Source of the DNA: Paralvinella palmiformis
Lineage: Eukaryota; Annelida; Polychaeta; Terebellida; Alvinellidae
Length of the DNA: 64,000 nucleotides
Reading direction: 5' to 3'
NCBI GenBank assembly: GCA_025642065.1
Contig: JAODUP010000417.1
Coordinates: 106,001-170,000 of the forward strand
Shown here piece by piece: positions 38,980 through 52,074 of this stretch (position 1 is its first letter; each line of letters starts with the position of its first letter). The notes beneath the pieces were generated by a model. It was given only the letters and a program-made list of their open reading frames with translations. It made no database searches and was not told the DNA's origin. A program made the position numbers and the translations under genes.

Positions 38980-39466
38980 TGAGGGAATGATTGAATGAAA
39001 GAATGAATGAGTGAGCGAATGAATGAGTGAAAGAATAAATAAGTTAGCGAATCAATGCATAAATGAAATAATGAATGAGCGAGCAGGCGCGTGAGTGAGT
39101 GAGTGAGTGAGTGAGTGAGTGAGTGAGTGAGTGAGTGAGTGAGTGGGGAGTGAGTGAGTGGTGGTGGTGGTGAGTGAGTGAGTGGTGGTGAGTGAGTGAG
39201 TGAGTGGTGAGTGAGTGGTGAGTGAGTGAGTGGTGAGTGAGTGAGTGAGTGGTGGTGAGTGAGTGGTGAGTGAGTGAGTGAGTGAGTGAGTGAGTGATGG
39301 TGAGTGAGTGGTGAGTGAGTGAGTGAGTGAGTGAGTGAGTGAGTGAGTGAGTGAGTGAGTGAGTGAGTGAGTGAGTGAGTGAGTGAGTGAGTGAGTGAGT
39401 GAGTGAGTGAGTGAGTGAGTGAGTGAGTGAGTGAGTGAGTGAGTGAGTGAGTGAGTGAGTGAGTGA
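38980..39466. repeat. Very large (GAGT)n tetranucleotide array
   Basis: A worn GAAT/GAGT zone (38980-39085) leads into an array with GGTG interruptions (39090-39312). A pure block of about 38 units follows (39313-39466). Because 4-bp units keep a 12-bp coding cycle, a minus-strand frame encoding Leu-Thr-His-Ser repeats stays open for 208 codons; it is not a gene. Purity increases from left to right. Confidence 0.98.
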
Positions 39467-40655
39467 ATATCTTAGCAGCCGGAACGCAGATCAACACCCT
39501 CTCTATCTTATCCAAACTATAATGATAAGTAATAGCTATTTTCTGGGATTCATGATATTATTATTTAATTCTCAGAATTATAAAGGAAATGTGGCATGAA
39601 GTTAACAAAATCATAAATGACATGCATTTCTAATAATGTAAGAGCAATTAAACCGAGATAATGATATTGCTTCTTCAAATTTATTTCCTCTCTTCAAATA
39701 ATAGTGTATTACGCTCACCATATTCTATCTTATTTACCATTTCTTTAATCTAACCATTACGACTTATCAGCGATCTAGATGCTTACCCTTTGTGAAAGGC
39801 TAAAAATGCAGGCTTTAAAAATACTGCGACTACATAATCGTTAAAAAATCATCATCTGCTGACATATGCTTATGCGAGTAATATTTAACCGAAAACATGT
39901 TTTCCAGTGTTGTTTGATCTTAGCAAATGTTTGGTCCAACACATTGCGCAGAATAAGACGCATAACAAAAACACAATATTTTATTTCAGGGGATATTTAT
40001 ACTCATCATGGAATGGAGGTGGAATACGATTTTGCTGACCTTTTCGAAAATAGCGATAAATCTTCACTTTCGTGTCAAAATCGTAATATTTAATGAATGG
40101 CATGATATTAGCCGCCACCATATATATGTGTGAATATTTAAACTCCGTAGCTAGTTGTCAATTTGCCCTATTTTAATCCTAGAGAGCTGACCTATTTAAT
40201 AACCGTTAAGAAATGTTGAATACAATATTTGAATGGTTAAGTGGTTAAGTCTTTTTCCCTGTGTATGTATGGACTAATTAGTATTTCAACTTATTAGAAT
40301 TCACACCATTGCACATTAGTTGCATGTTGTACATAGTAGTTGCTATATTCATAAGTTTATTATATATGTAATCATCTCACAGTAATAACACGGAGTATTA
40401 GGTTGCAGTTTATATTTTATGTTTCCTGTCAGACGAGCCTTTAATTTAGTACTGAATGTCTTAGAAAAATCTTGATCCATATTTGCATTTACATATATCA
40501 TTTGGTTGTTTGGGAACACCTTTAAATTTATTTTTAATTAGAATCTTGCATTTCAATGACAGAGAGGTAACATTCTGAGTAAGGATAATCAATAAGGTCC
40601 TCAAGTCTCAGTAGCACTGTTGATTTCAGTCAAATCGAATTCTTCTTGTCTCTGT
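39467..40655. other. AT-rich sequence, no gene seen
   Basis: The frame at 39866-40093 has no motif. Nothing else is identified. Confidence 0.5.
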
Positions 40656-40659
40656 ACTA

Positions 40660-40990
40660 TATTATGAGGAAGGAGACATGTCTATTCCTGCACATATCCT
40701 GCTCTACCTTTAACGAACCATATACTTTGTTTAGTGTGGCATGCCTCATTACTAGACTTCCGTCCATCGAAACTCTTTAATAAGGCTGTTCATCATTTAC
40801 TTATCATCTTTGCTAGCAGCAACCTATGTCCATATGCCCACATTCATTTTTGTTGAGGTTTTATGTCCGAGCATAATAAACAACAGACAGCAGTAGATCA
40901 ATTAGAGGTGGGTTGGTTATGTTCGAAATTATAGCATTGTTCGTCCTGCTTGGTATTTGTTATTTACCTCAGTTTTCACATTCGAACCCC
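40660..40990 (+). repeat. Dispersed repeat F, copy 2
   Basis: Colinear partner of 21265-21600. It contains ATTATGAGGAAGGAGAC, GTGTGGCA, CTAGACTTCCG, AAGGCTGTTC, CATATGCCCACATTCAT, GGTGGGTTGGTTATG and CTGCTTGGTATTTG in the same order and spacing. Confidence 0.75.
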
Positions 40991-41767
40991 TTAAAATAAA
41001 ACATAATAGTTACTCTTCTGACCTTTATGCTGGCTATAGTGTCTGGGGTAAGATCCAGAACTCTGTAATGGTTAATTTATAATTGTTGTAAATAAAAATC
41101 GGTCGGAATAGGAAACAATTTGGGAATACAAAATTCAATAATACGATGAGTGCATGATACATATTAGCCAGAAAGCTGATTTGAAAGAGATAACAAAATG
41201 CTTTGAACGCTTTTGGACGACTTTATCTCATCCTATCGACAACCATATTCGTACACTATAGCATGCCTTGACATGTGGGAGTGTTGTGGTAAATTTAAAT
41301 TGTTGAAATTGCTATTTGTAATTTGTATGCTAATATAATTGAAAACAAAACAACATATATAAATCAGCAAATAAAAACCAGTCTCATAAAAACATTGCAT
41401 CGACTCACTGTAATAGTGATTAAGCAAAACCAACATCAACAAAATCGAACCAACTGCGATAAACAACACAAAAAACGAAAACACGATCCAATCTATATTT
41501 TAGTATGATTATTACATTGCTTTTTCTGTTGTTTGGTTTTGGTATATTTGGCTTGGTTTCATTTAGTTTCTTCAGGAGTTCGAATGTGATAATTATTAAA
41601 CAGTATACTTGAGATCGGCCCGTTATATATATATTGAGCCTATCGCTGCTGTCATATTCTCACACGATACGTAATATGAACATATATGTAAAGGCCATAT
41701 CCACCTAATTCCAGAAGCAAATGATATATATTAAAGCAAGAACGTGTGATTTCTGTAAGGTTACAAA

Positions 41768-41768
<1 letters not shown>
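40991..41768. other. AT-rich sequence, no gene seen
   Basis: Overlapping frames on both strands near 41233-41508 show no motif. Confidence 0.5.
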
Positions 41769-41826
<58 letters not shown>

Positions 41827-41866
41827 CTTGTGTGTGTGTTTAGGTGTATGTGTGTGTGTGTGTGTG
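41769..41866. repeat. (AT)n-(GT)n microsatellite
   Basis: (AT)n 41769-41809 followed by imperfect (GT)n to 41866. Confidence 0.98.
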
Positions 41867-42476
41867 TTTTAGGGTACATAATAAGAGGCAACAGGCACAG
41901 AGCATCAACATATCTAAACATCCTTCGAAACCTACCTCTATAAATCTAAATACAACTATACATACATTAATCTAAAAATAAAATGTTCCATACCTCCACA
42001 TATTGATAAATGTGTGCGTATACCTAAGCATGTGTCTGTTACCGTTGAATCCATTCAATTAATCACATCGATAATGAAGGCATTCTTATTATGTCTACTA
42101 ATATTGCTATTCTAATTTCATTGTAAATATTACAGCTACAAAATGACTGAAAGCAAATATTCGTGCCAAACCTAATATTTTGAAAAGACAAATACTAAAG
42201 ATATTACATATATGTGCGTGTTACAATATGTGTATATATGCGTAGTTATGTGTACGTATGCGGGTGCTAACGAGTTGGTTCACTCGCATCCTAATATGAA
42301 ATCCGATGACAGACATATAGTCAGACAAACTGATTGCAAAAAGTTGCAATTAAGCCACTGATAGAATACAAATAATTCATACAGACATAAACAATTGTCT
42401 CTTTATATAAATCTATCATATCCTGTAATATTGTCATGGTTAGGTAAACATATAGTTTATAATAGTTATATTTATA

Positions 42477-42478
<2 letters not shown>

Positions 42479-42542
<64 letters not shown>
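42479..42542. repeat. (AT)n microsatellite
   Basis: Pure AT units about 100 bp upstream of the LINE fossil. Confidence 0.98.
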
Positions 42543-42548
<6 letters not shown>

Positions 42549-42639
42549 CCTAATAAATCCTATAGTCTGCTTATAAAAATGGTCTTAACACTAAAATGAA
42601 TTAGTCCGCGTGAAAAGTTATATTATGATGTCAATTTCT

Positions 42640-42960
42640 CCAGATAAGGGAACAGTATTTGTTCATCTGGACCTGTCAGCTACATTTAGTTCAGCTACCC
42701 ATAATGTAGTTTTGTCCAGGTTTTAAGACACGTTCGATCAGTCATGTAAAGTACTTGAACGCGCCCAGATGGTGTTGTTTATGGTATTTTATTTGATGTT
42801 CAGTCTTTCTTATCTGATGTATTACACAGTTCAGTTCTTGGTCCTGTTGTTTTCATGTGTGCACTAGTGTCCATTAGAAAGTCATCCTGCATTTGTGTGT
42901 CATTCAGTCAGATACAATTGGAGATGACTATGTCCAATTGTGGCCAAACCTTATGCACAA
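42640..42960 (+). pseudogene. Fossil L2/CR1-like LINE reverse transcriptase fragment
   Basis: No long ORF survives, but a plus-strand reading gives the RT motif A block: TVFVHLDLSATF, then THNVVLSRF and a stop (about 42652-42725). It continues in other frames with FDVQSFLSDV, then SVLGPVV (motif B region, normally QGSVLGP, about 42835-42850). DDYVQLWP (about 42925-42948) is the likely relic of the YADD motif C block. Order and spacing fit an RT domain of L2/CR1-type elements. Several frameshifts and stops. Family B, as at 63095-64000, is the likely relative. Confidence 0.8.
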
Positions 42961-43074
42961 ATTATGATTTGTGTTAAACAAAAAAACATAAGAATACTGT
43001 TATAACATATAATGCATTTATTTCTTCAAAATATTACATGTAAAGTATTGTATGTAGTATAAATGTTTAGGTAT

Positions 43075-43275
43075 CTGAAGTAGCCGATGCTAACAAGAAT
43101 TTAAAGAACAAATGTGGTAACTCATCTGGTTCGGATGGAATAAACCGCGATGTGTTTATTTATCCAAATCAAAGACTTCACGTTTTATTGTTTTCATGAT
43201 TTACTTCAATGTTTACACATACTTTCTTACACCAATATACAATTGAATGTATTATCAAACCAGTTGTTGAAAAGT
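43075..43275 (+). pseudogene. Fossil LINE fragment, N-terminal RT segment
   Basis: The plus strand reads ADANKNLKNKCGNSSGSDGI, then INRDVFIYPN, RLHVLLFS, a stop, and FTSMFTHTFLHQYTIECIIK (about 43085-43262). This is the conserved pre-motif-A region of many LINE RTs (pattern K..GKS.G.DGI ... LFN.ML..G..P), also seen degenerately at 1-130. It lies downstream of the L2-type RT core, the wrong order for one element, so it is a separate insertion. Confidence 0.6.
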
Positions 43276-43328
43276 AAAATATACATATTGTTTACAACTT
43301 TTGAAGAGTTTCCTTAGACTTGAGATTT

Positions 43329-43541
43329 CTAGTTTTGGTATAGAAAGGTCATTATACTGAAATGTGTATTTATATTCTTAAAATGGGCATTGCAATTTCC
43401 AAATAAAATGATGCCTCTGTAAGTCGTTTGACCGAGTGAATCATGTTTTGCTATTTGTAAATTATTAGCCAACATTTTTAATCCGTATTGTTTTTGCACG
43501 AATACCAACATATGTCGGAGAAATAGGTAAAGTGTTGTCAA
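43329..43541 (-). pseudogene. Possible LINE endonuclease fragment (weak)
   Basis: The minus frame includes RGIILFGNCNAHFKN, which resembles the GDFNAR motif of LINE apurinic-type endonucleases with its Asp lost. The rest is not clearly alignable. It is included because LINE fossils lie next to it. Chance remains possible. Confidence 0.25.
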
Positions 43542-43737
43542 CCAAGGTAGTGTACTTTAGTCAATTCTCTTTAATAAATACTTTGATTATCTGAATTGGA
43601 TGTTGTTTAGCTTAACATCCTATCAAACATATGAGGAAATAATTACATAACATTTTAGAAACATGCGGTCAGTTCCTTATATTATTTAAGAAATATTTGA
43701 ACATGTTATTCAAACCAAAGAAATTTTTAGATAATAA

Positions 43738-43932
43738 TTTATATATATATATATATATTTACATATATATTTACATATTTACATATTTATCGCATTTTAA
43801 ACTGTGCAATATGCTGAGTTGTAGATGTGTATTTGATGGAATTCAGATTAGAACGATGCTTATTATTACAAAATGAAGACTTCTGAATAAGTGGAATAAG
43901 TTAATAAATAGTCCGATACTTAGTGTCCATAT

Positions 43933-43997
<65 letters not shown>
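43738..43997. repeat. (AT)n arrays and TTACATAT short tandem repeat
   Basis: (AT)n at 43738-43758, then ATTTACAT-type units to about 43790, and a second (AT)n at 43929-43997. Confidence 0.95.
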
Positions 43998-44000
<3 letters not shown>

Positions 44001-47000
44001 TCTAGTTATTGTCTGATTTAAATTGGGGTGGCTCATCCACCGAAAGGTTAGAAGTGGGTATGTTATATACTATTTAATATATACTTAATTTATGAGAAAA
44101 ATATTATTCTAAGCTATTTCTGGATTTAGCTGCACTCTTTCGGTATTTTATACATTTTGTATATCAAGGACCGTACATTTTACTCTTAATGTATTGTAAT
44201 TATTTATCCACAGTGAAAATAAATACTGTTATTAGTGCTTGCATCTTGATTTTCATGACTAGTATGTTGTAAATAACATGATTTGTATTGCAGTAGTATG
44301 CGGCATTATTATGAATGTATTTTGATAAAACATGTTTGAACAGTTTGCATTGCATTCACTGAGTCCAATATGACCAGCACACAAACGCACATAAACATAA
44401 TCACACAGAAACACTCACCAGACCTATCTTCAGATACAAACTATCTTATCACATGTTCGGCACAAATACGGTTGCATCCTGTTGTAAACACTAAATAATC
44501 TACTTGTTTGGTTTATTAGATATATAGCGCTTATAAATCCCAGTTGCCGTTTAATTAAGAGCCATATACATATAATGTCTAACTTAGTAACCATTTTTAT
44601 AGAATAAAATGTCAGACTCCTAATATACTAATTTCGTTTGTTTCAATAATGTATTGGAAACCCATGTCTTACTTACTGTGAAAGTTACCTTAACTAAATA
44701 AACGCAGCACCGCGGAATTTCAAGATATGCCCGGATAATCAAATGCATAACGATAATTATAGGAATAACTAAAATAAAATATAGTTATTTATAGTATTAA
44801 ATCGAAATTTTATGAACGTTATGAGATAAAAGTCCATTTTATATCATATTCATTTAGAGGCGAGACGGCCTCAAAACACCAATATACGACTATGAACGTG
44901 TTTTTTACATGTAAGCATCCAGTTATGAGCTTCCTATTGTGCTATTATGTTTGGGTTTTCTTTGGAATAATTGATGGGGTGAGTGTTACACTTATAATAA
45001 TACGTTCACACTAACACACAAGAATAGACATGTAGACATCAATTCTTTCTTACTCTTAAATACATTCAAAAGTACATGTAAACGCATACCAAAATACAAC
45101 GTGGGAAAGAAAAATAATCCTAAACACACAAACACACACACACGCATTTATTCAATTAAGAATAAGAAAGTGAAAATAAGCATGAACAGTATCAGGTGTT
45201 GCAGAAATACCATTAGCGTCAACAGTGTTAAAATAAAAATACCAAACACAAAAATGTGTTTCGACGACTAATAGGTCTTACATGGAAAGAACAAACCATG
45301 TCAGCTATTAGTACTTTAATGTAGCATTGCCTTGTTGGCAAAGTGGACTAAATATAGCCAACCTGCTGATGCCGCAAACACCACAGAACAAAGACATATA
45401 TTTACTTCTCAAGAAACCTCCAAGAAGATGTATTATTTCTAAAATAAAATAACATATAATACATATCATTACACAAAACAAAAACCTTTATACGAGTGGA
45501 CTTATCCCTCCTCTTTTTAATATAACTTAATACATATAACCTATGTAATATGTATTGATTCCCATGTTGAGCAAGTTGTATTGTTTTCTAGCCAAGACAG
45601 TGCTTCCACTTTCTAACAATGATGGCTCAGATGTATAAGTCAATCTAAGAAGTACTCGTTGTGGGTGATTATTATTCTAGGTATTCCTATGGGAACCGGT
45701 TTGTGGTATATTGAGTGTGATCTATGACAACGTACTGACACGATCAAAGAAAATAGAGACCTAAAACGTTGCCTAAAATAGGTAGCATTATGAAGGGCAT
45801 AAACTGACCTAGATAATTCCGCGAACTGGAATACGACTTGTGTGGATGAGATCCATTGGGTTTAACTCGAATAACTCGCCTAATTATGTCCTAGTTTACT
45901 GTTAAGTAAAGGATAGAATACGATGACTTTCATTATCAGCGGATATCGATTCTCTTTCGACAACATAAACTCTTTATCCCTAACAACATATGATGTGAGA
46001 GAACACTCAATTATGCGATTTATACCGGTAGATTTGTGAATTTATTCCTTCCGGCACCAAAACATATAAAGGATCAATATACTCACTGTCCTTGATATAA
46101 TACGATTATTATCTATATGATGTCATTCTAGCCCTAAGTTATCATCCAATTAATGTTCTCTTTTGGCTATATTTCTGTGTGAACATAACGTCTTTTTATG
46201 AGAGAAAAGGCTGTTTTCGTGACACACACAGTGTTTCACACAAACTCCCAATATCCTATAACCGTAACAGGCAGACAATGAATTCAGGTTTGTAAATTTA
46301 AATATCTCCGATCCATCAAATGAACAATAAATTTGTTTAAAAGTCGCCTGATATTTTTGAAAATCTCTCTCATTTTTATATTAGGTATATCCTGGTTTAT
46401 AAGCGATGGGTTAATGTATGCCCCAATAATGTGTTCACAATGCACATCCATTTAAATATAAACACATTACAATAGTCGAACAAATCAAATAATGTATATA
46501 ATTAATAAACGTTTAGTTAAATCATTATTTAACCGCTCCAGATTCGTTAGTCAGCTAGTCAACATTAATAAGAGGTGCTCGGAGATCAGTAACACCTTTT
46601 GTTGTCTAGTAAAACTAGTAGTTATTTTATTTGCAGTAGTATTTATTATGTTATTAATAATAATATAGATGTAGTGTTATTAGGGGCCATATAAGTCGTA
46701 CAACTAGTAGTAGTAGTAGAAATTGCGGTTTCACAATAAAAATAACAACTAGATTAAGAAATATATTATTATTAGCACTGATTAATCCCAATTATTATGA
46801 TTTACATGGAGGCGGGAAGTCTTTAATGAAGAGTCTTTATTTGGAAAGATGCTTCCCTTTATCAAATAGTATGGCTCAGAACAAAGCTTTGCGTCATTCA
46901 AAGGACGTTATTAGATATTTGATAATTACTCTTAACGCATTTGTTTTGTAAAATAGACACCATTAAAGAATGGTGACGTCAGGATAATTCGTCGAATGAA

Positions 47001-47912
47001 TAATTGTATTTTACAAATTTAATTTGTTTCAATTAGTTCGAATTAAAGCCTTTAGCTACACATCGTATCCTATTAGTGTATGCATGTGTGGAGACATTAA
47101 AGGCTGGATCGTTATAATAATTTATAAATTATATTTGCAGGAAGTGGTAGGATTTGAATCTAGGGTATTCTGTTTCTCCATTCCTTCAAACGGATTCAGA
47201 TCAATCATGTTATGTTACACAGATAAGAGAGACAATTTGAAATAATCTTTGTCCCTAAACTTCATTAATCATCTCGCGGGTATTTGGCTACCAAAAGTTT
47301 AAATTAATTGAGATAAGAAGAAGAACAATATTAACAACAAACAAATTGACGATATAAAAACAATCAATTTAATAGTAATACAATTAATAATTCAGGTGAG
47401 TCAATCATATCTTTAAATTTGTAAATGTCATGACTAATAATAATTGTAGATAATGAAAAGTATGATTCACTACTTCAAAGATTACCATCAGTATATGTGC
47501 CACATCCGATGTCACATATCTTGATGTTTGGCTTTATTTAAAAATAATTATTTATTCTAAAAGAATACAGTCCCATATTGCTTTGTCTGAAGTGATTTTG
47601 ATTAAAAGACCCTCTACAGTATATACACTTCTCATAATATTTATGTTAGTCGGTCAAAGATGGACATCCAACATGAAGCAGTTAAATCATTTTGGTACTA
47701 ATTCCTAGTCTGATAATTAAATATATCGTCCAATATATTATCTTATTAAAGAAAGACAAGAAATGTGTATATGGTTGGTATGCTGCTTTGGTGGCTTTGA
47801 CTAAAACATTCATATGCTCATTTGTTAATTAGCCGGAAAAGTGAAGATTGATGCTGAACACTGTAAAAAACGCATTCATACGATGAACGACAAGTGTACT
47901 ATAACTGGTAAT
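43998..47912. other. AT-rich sequence, no gene seen
   Basis: The longest stretch without a clear element. Frames such as 47024-47245 have no motif. A possible worn tRNA B box lies near 47148-47160 on the minus strand, without a matching A box. A patch at 45560-45880 is slightly richer in G+C but unrecognised. Confidence 0.5.
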
Positions 47913-48033
47913 TCTACTACTACTACTAGTAGTACTAGTAGTAGTAGTACTACTATTACTGTTACTACTATTACTGCTACTTCTGCTGCCACTACTACTA
48001 CTACTACTACTGCTACTGGTGCTGCTACTACTA
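47913..48033. repeat. Imperfect (ACT)n array
   Basis: ACT triplets with AGT inversions (ACTAGTAGTACTAGTAGTAG) in the first half, so part of the array is self-complementary. Thr- and Ser-rich frames here are artefacts. Confidence 0.96.
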
Positions 48034-48518
48034 GCTTCTCTGCACATAATATTATTTTTATATTTGGCTTAAAACTGGTTTCCTAATGACATGTATAATT
48101 TGCCTTATGAACTGAATATCAGATACATATACGGATAATATGGCAAATACACAAAGAGACACATATAGAAAAAGATATGTCAAATATCATTTACAGACAC
48201 ACACGCACGCACGCACGCACCAACAACAACAACATACATACAAATATACATAAGCGTAATGATGTTATACTACACTTCTCATAACACAATAATATTCTGT
48301 AAAATACAGCATAACTATACTATTATATCAAAATACACTAAGACAAGAAACGTGGCCGAGAACCTACCATTTCAGTAAATCACCTAATTCGGCAATATTG
48401 GTATAGTAGCTAGACACTGGTGTGCAGCTGGTCCAGTTATAAAGTACGGTGTAATACATTTCGGTATCTCTGTTTGTTAAAATGTATATATTTCTTTGGC
48501 TAGAATTTTAGTGATCTA

Positions 48519-48577
<59 letters not shown>

Positions 48578-48597
48578 CAATATATCATATATATTGT

Positions 48598-48673
<76 letters not shown>

Positions 48674-48674
48674 G
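48519..48674. repeat. Long interrupted (AT)n array
   Basis: AT units with several short interruptions (ATTTAT, ATCAATATATC, TTGTTAT). Confidence 0.97.
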
Positions 48675-48689
48675 TCTGTTTCGAAAAAA

Positions 48690-49030
48690 AAGTGTATTGT
48701 TTTATATTGACTAATCCTACTTCATATGTTAGACATCTACTAAAATCTGTTTCCTTCCAATATGTCATGTGTTTAATAACCAAATTAGAATTGTACACGA
48801 ATAATTCTAGTCTTTGGCTTACAAAATCTACGATGTCTTCCCCGGAGGTTGTGAGGTCATGCATGACCTGAATAAATAAATACACATCGACCTTTAGATA
48901 ACAGCTGATGTCTACTTTAAGCCTATCTTGTGCATCTCTGTCGTTGATGTCGTTATCACGTTGACTGAGCAACTTCAATGAATATCTTGTAGTGCATGGC
49001 AGATCTCGTGAAACACCAGAATAGGCATGT
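48690..49030 (-). other. Unrecognised minus-strand open frame
   Basis: An open frame starts after a stop near 49033 and continues into the (AT)n array. Outside the array it gives about 110 residues of ordinary, charged composition (RDNDINDRDAQDRLKVDI, MHDLTTSGEDIVDFVSQRL). There is no ATG at its start; the first ATG is internal. This is the most protein-like unassigned frame in the window. It could be an exon or a transposon relic. No family recognised. Confidence 0.3.
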
Positions 49031-49260
49031 CAAGAAAACTGATTTGAATACATTTTGGTAATCAAAAGTGAATATATTAAGCCTGGACGTTTTTCTTTAA
49101 ATTAATTCCGTTAATTACAAGAAATCTGATGAAAATTAATATTTCGATGGCATTTTAAAAAAAATGGCTTTGTATGTTATGGTAATCATATTATTCAGAA
49201 CCAGATTTACTCATCTAGTAACATATGAGCCAAAGGACCCTTTTACAATATTTGAGGGGA

Positions 49261-49326
49261 AAAATTGGTATTCGGAGTATATACTAGCATATTTGAAAAA
49301 TTGTATTCGGAGTATATACTAGCATG
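49261..49326. repeat. Tandem duplication of about 36 bp
   Basis: GTATTCGGAGTATATACTAG preceded by AAAAATT(G) occurs twice, at about 49261-49290 and 49297-49325, with one base difference. A recent duplication. Confidence 0.97.
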
Positions 49327-49329
49327 ATT

Positions 49330-50457
49330 TTAAATTTGCTCATTAAGAGTTACATACACCATACACATGTTGTTCACACAAACAAATTCACTATCACAAT
49401 ACAGACAATAGAAAAGATTGGAAGAATTGCCAGTTTGACTCCATCTCACACAAAAATCGAATAACAGGAATTTCATTTAAATTAAATACAAGACGGTATA
49501 ATTTCGTGAACATGCTTTCCTTAACTGGATGTTTCTGTTCATGTTCTGTTTAACGTGATACTAATTATAGAAATGTTTAATTAGCCTCACGCTTTGCACT
49601 TAATGTATTAGTTCGTCTGTCTTAAAAGTAAATGTGGGTCGAATTGAAAGGGAAATAATTGTGTGAACATACTTCTGGCTTTTAACGGTTAGTTGATAAT
49701 ACACCACATACATATATATTTATACCCCACATCCTAATACAGGAAGTGTATTTCGAAATGAAACGTTGGAAAGATGAAGTTGTAATTCAGTTTCTTTATT
49801 TGGATTGGCAAATATTGATGCTCGTTCAAATTATCAGCTATTATGGCACATGTATAAAGGTATTTATATATGGATGGCAGTGTGTGGTTGAGTAAGTTTA
49901 TACCCCAAAGTAGTTATATTAAATTACTTAAAGTTATTTAGAACACAAAAATGAAATGGTATGTATTTTGTATTAAAAACATATATCTTTATATTATTTT
50001 CATATTTGTTCAGCAATTCAGTCCTAAACTAATATTTTATCAGATATGTAATCATGTTCAGGATATTTTAGATATAACGGTTTATTGAAACACAGCTCTC
50101 ATTATTAGTTCTCATTACAGTAAATTAATTGACCGTGAGTTTTCTTTAATATTTTTTTAATCCGTAAAGTGGAATAGGTACGAATGGTAATTAGATGATA
50201 TGACATGCCGAAAACCTTTGTATCTGCAATTCCTGAACTTAATTACATTGAAAATACATGTATTTCTGTCAAAAATAATAACTTTCTTATCAATCATAGT
50301 TTGCATGAACAATGGTGCTTTTGTAAATAAATACAACCGATTATATTTCAATAGCGGAGACATCTTTATTATACAGTTCAATTCTCACAGCTATATTTAC
50401 TCGATATCATATACATAGTTACATCATGCCGAAGAAAACATATTATTAATGCAGTTG

Positions 50458-50516
<59 letters not shown>

Positions 50517-52074
50517 CCATTTAGTATTTGTGTTTATATGTAAAATACAAAGATGTATAGTCCCTGCGTGATAATTGGGTGTTTAATAATATTAATTAGA
50601 TTTACTCTCGTTCCAACTACTATCTGTACCAGATGTGCAAGACGTTCGACTGTATCATATGCATATATTTGTATGTGCATAGAAACAAAACTACACTGAA
50701 CGGTCATGCAAAACGAGATGAATTCAGTGTCAAGAATTCCATATGTATATTCCCTTAAGCATTCATGATTTTACAGCTTATGAAAATAAGAGGTGCTCGA
50801 GTGTTAACATCCGCATCTTTACAGGCAACATCTAAGAAGCTTTATCTATCATTTAATACGCTTTGAGTAAAATAACGAACGATTACTCATTGCTTATCCA
50901 AGAAATAACCATCATCGTAAACAGATATGTCCTTATCGTTAACATATAAATCACCGTTTGTAGGTTATCAGCCAACCTGGTCTCACACACTTATTTTGTA
51001 TTATTATAAAGTTAATAGTGGACTTATTCACATTAAAGAAATACACAATCAGGATTTCATTTCAGCTCCTGAATGCGTATTTGATGGTTTCCATATTTAA
51101 ACAGATGCCTTTGTTACGTCATTATTATTTGCCCGCTTTATTGAGCGATTAATCCATATTCTAACGCACTAGCTACTGGCTTTATTTAAAAATGTTCATA
51201 CATTAATACCTGGAATGCCAAGATCATATCGAAACAACATATATAAACGACCACTCAGCCCATTAGACGTGCTTTATGAGTTAGTATGATTATAATATAT
51301 GTGTAACCCTTGCTTAAATGTCAATCTATAAAGAAAACAGGAAATTAATCAGTGAAGTATACATTTCCACTTCTGGTAATACAAAAATGGTTTACTAACA
51401 TTAACAGCAACATCCATTATTCTTGTGATTACTAATAAAGAAAAGGCTAGGCACAAAGTTTCAAACTGAAACTTTATTAACAATTTATTATAGATTAATT
51501 TAAAAATGTTGCAATTTCCAGTAATATAACTTCTATTCACGTTACTTTTCTAGATAGTAATTAAGATAATGACCAATTAGAGTAAATATAGTATAAGAAC
51601 AAGAGTTTCATGAGGATACCAGACAAGTTTAGCGGTTTCTTTTTCTTCTAATTAATTATATTTAATATATGAAATAACGATGACTGCTCAGATAGTTTAA
51701 ACAATAAATGTGACATATTGTGAAGTCCAGATTCCTATTATCTTTATTAGAAACGTTTTATGTGCATCACGTTAATATATTTATTTACAAGGCAACCGAT
51801 CCACAATTTGTGAAACATGTAGCTCTGCTGTAATATATAAACATAAAATCATAATGAGCTAATTTTTTAGCATCAGACCCGCAATATTTATAATTGATAA
51901 AACCTGATATAAGGTCTTTGTACAACGCAGTTATTAATTGTGAACTCCAACAGCTTGATTTGTAAGATGCTTAAAGTAGGAATTAAAACTACTAAAGACG
52001 TACTAAAGACGTATCCTTTGCATTATCATATATTCAATTCAGCGTACTCTTAGATAAAATGTGTATTTATACCA
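49330..52074. other. AT-rich sequence, one (AT)n array, no gene seen
   Basis: (AT)n at 50461-50510. Complementary frames at 50157-50418 show no motif. An 11-bp direct repeat ACTAAAGACGT lies at about 51990-52012. Confidence 0.5.

Noticed and set aside
38889..39515. 208-codon minus-strand ORF of Leu-Thr-His-Ser repeats
   Set aside because: A (GAGT)n tetranucleotide array has no stop in this frame; the non-repeat ends show no domain.
47140..47200. Another tRNA/SINE head (B-box-like GATTCAAATCC on the minus strand)
   Set aside because: No A box at the right distance and no cloverleaf; a lone B-box match is common by chance.
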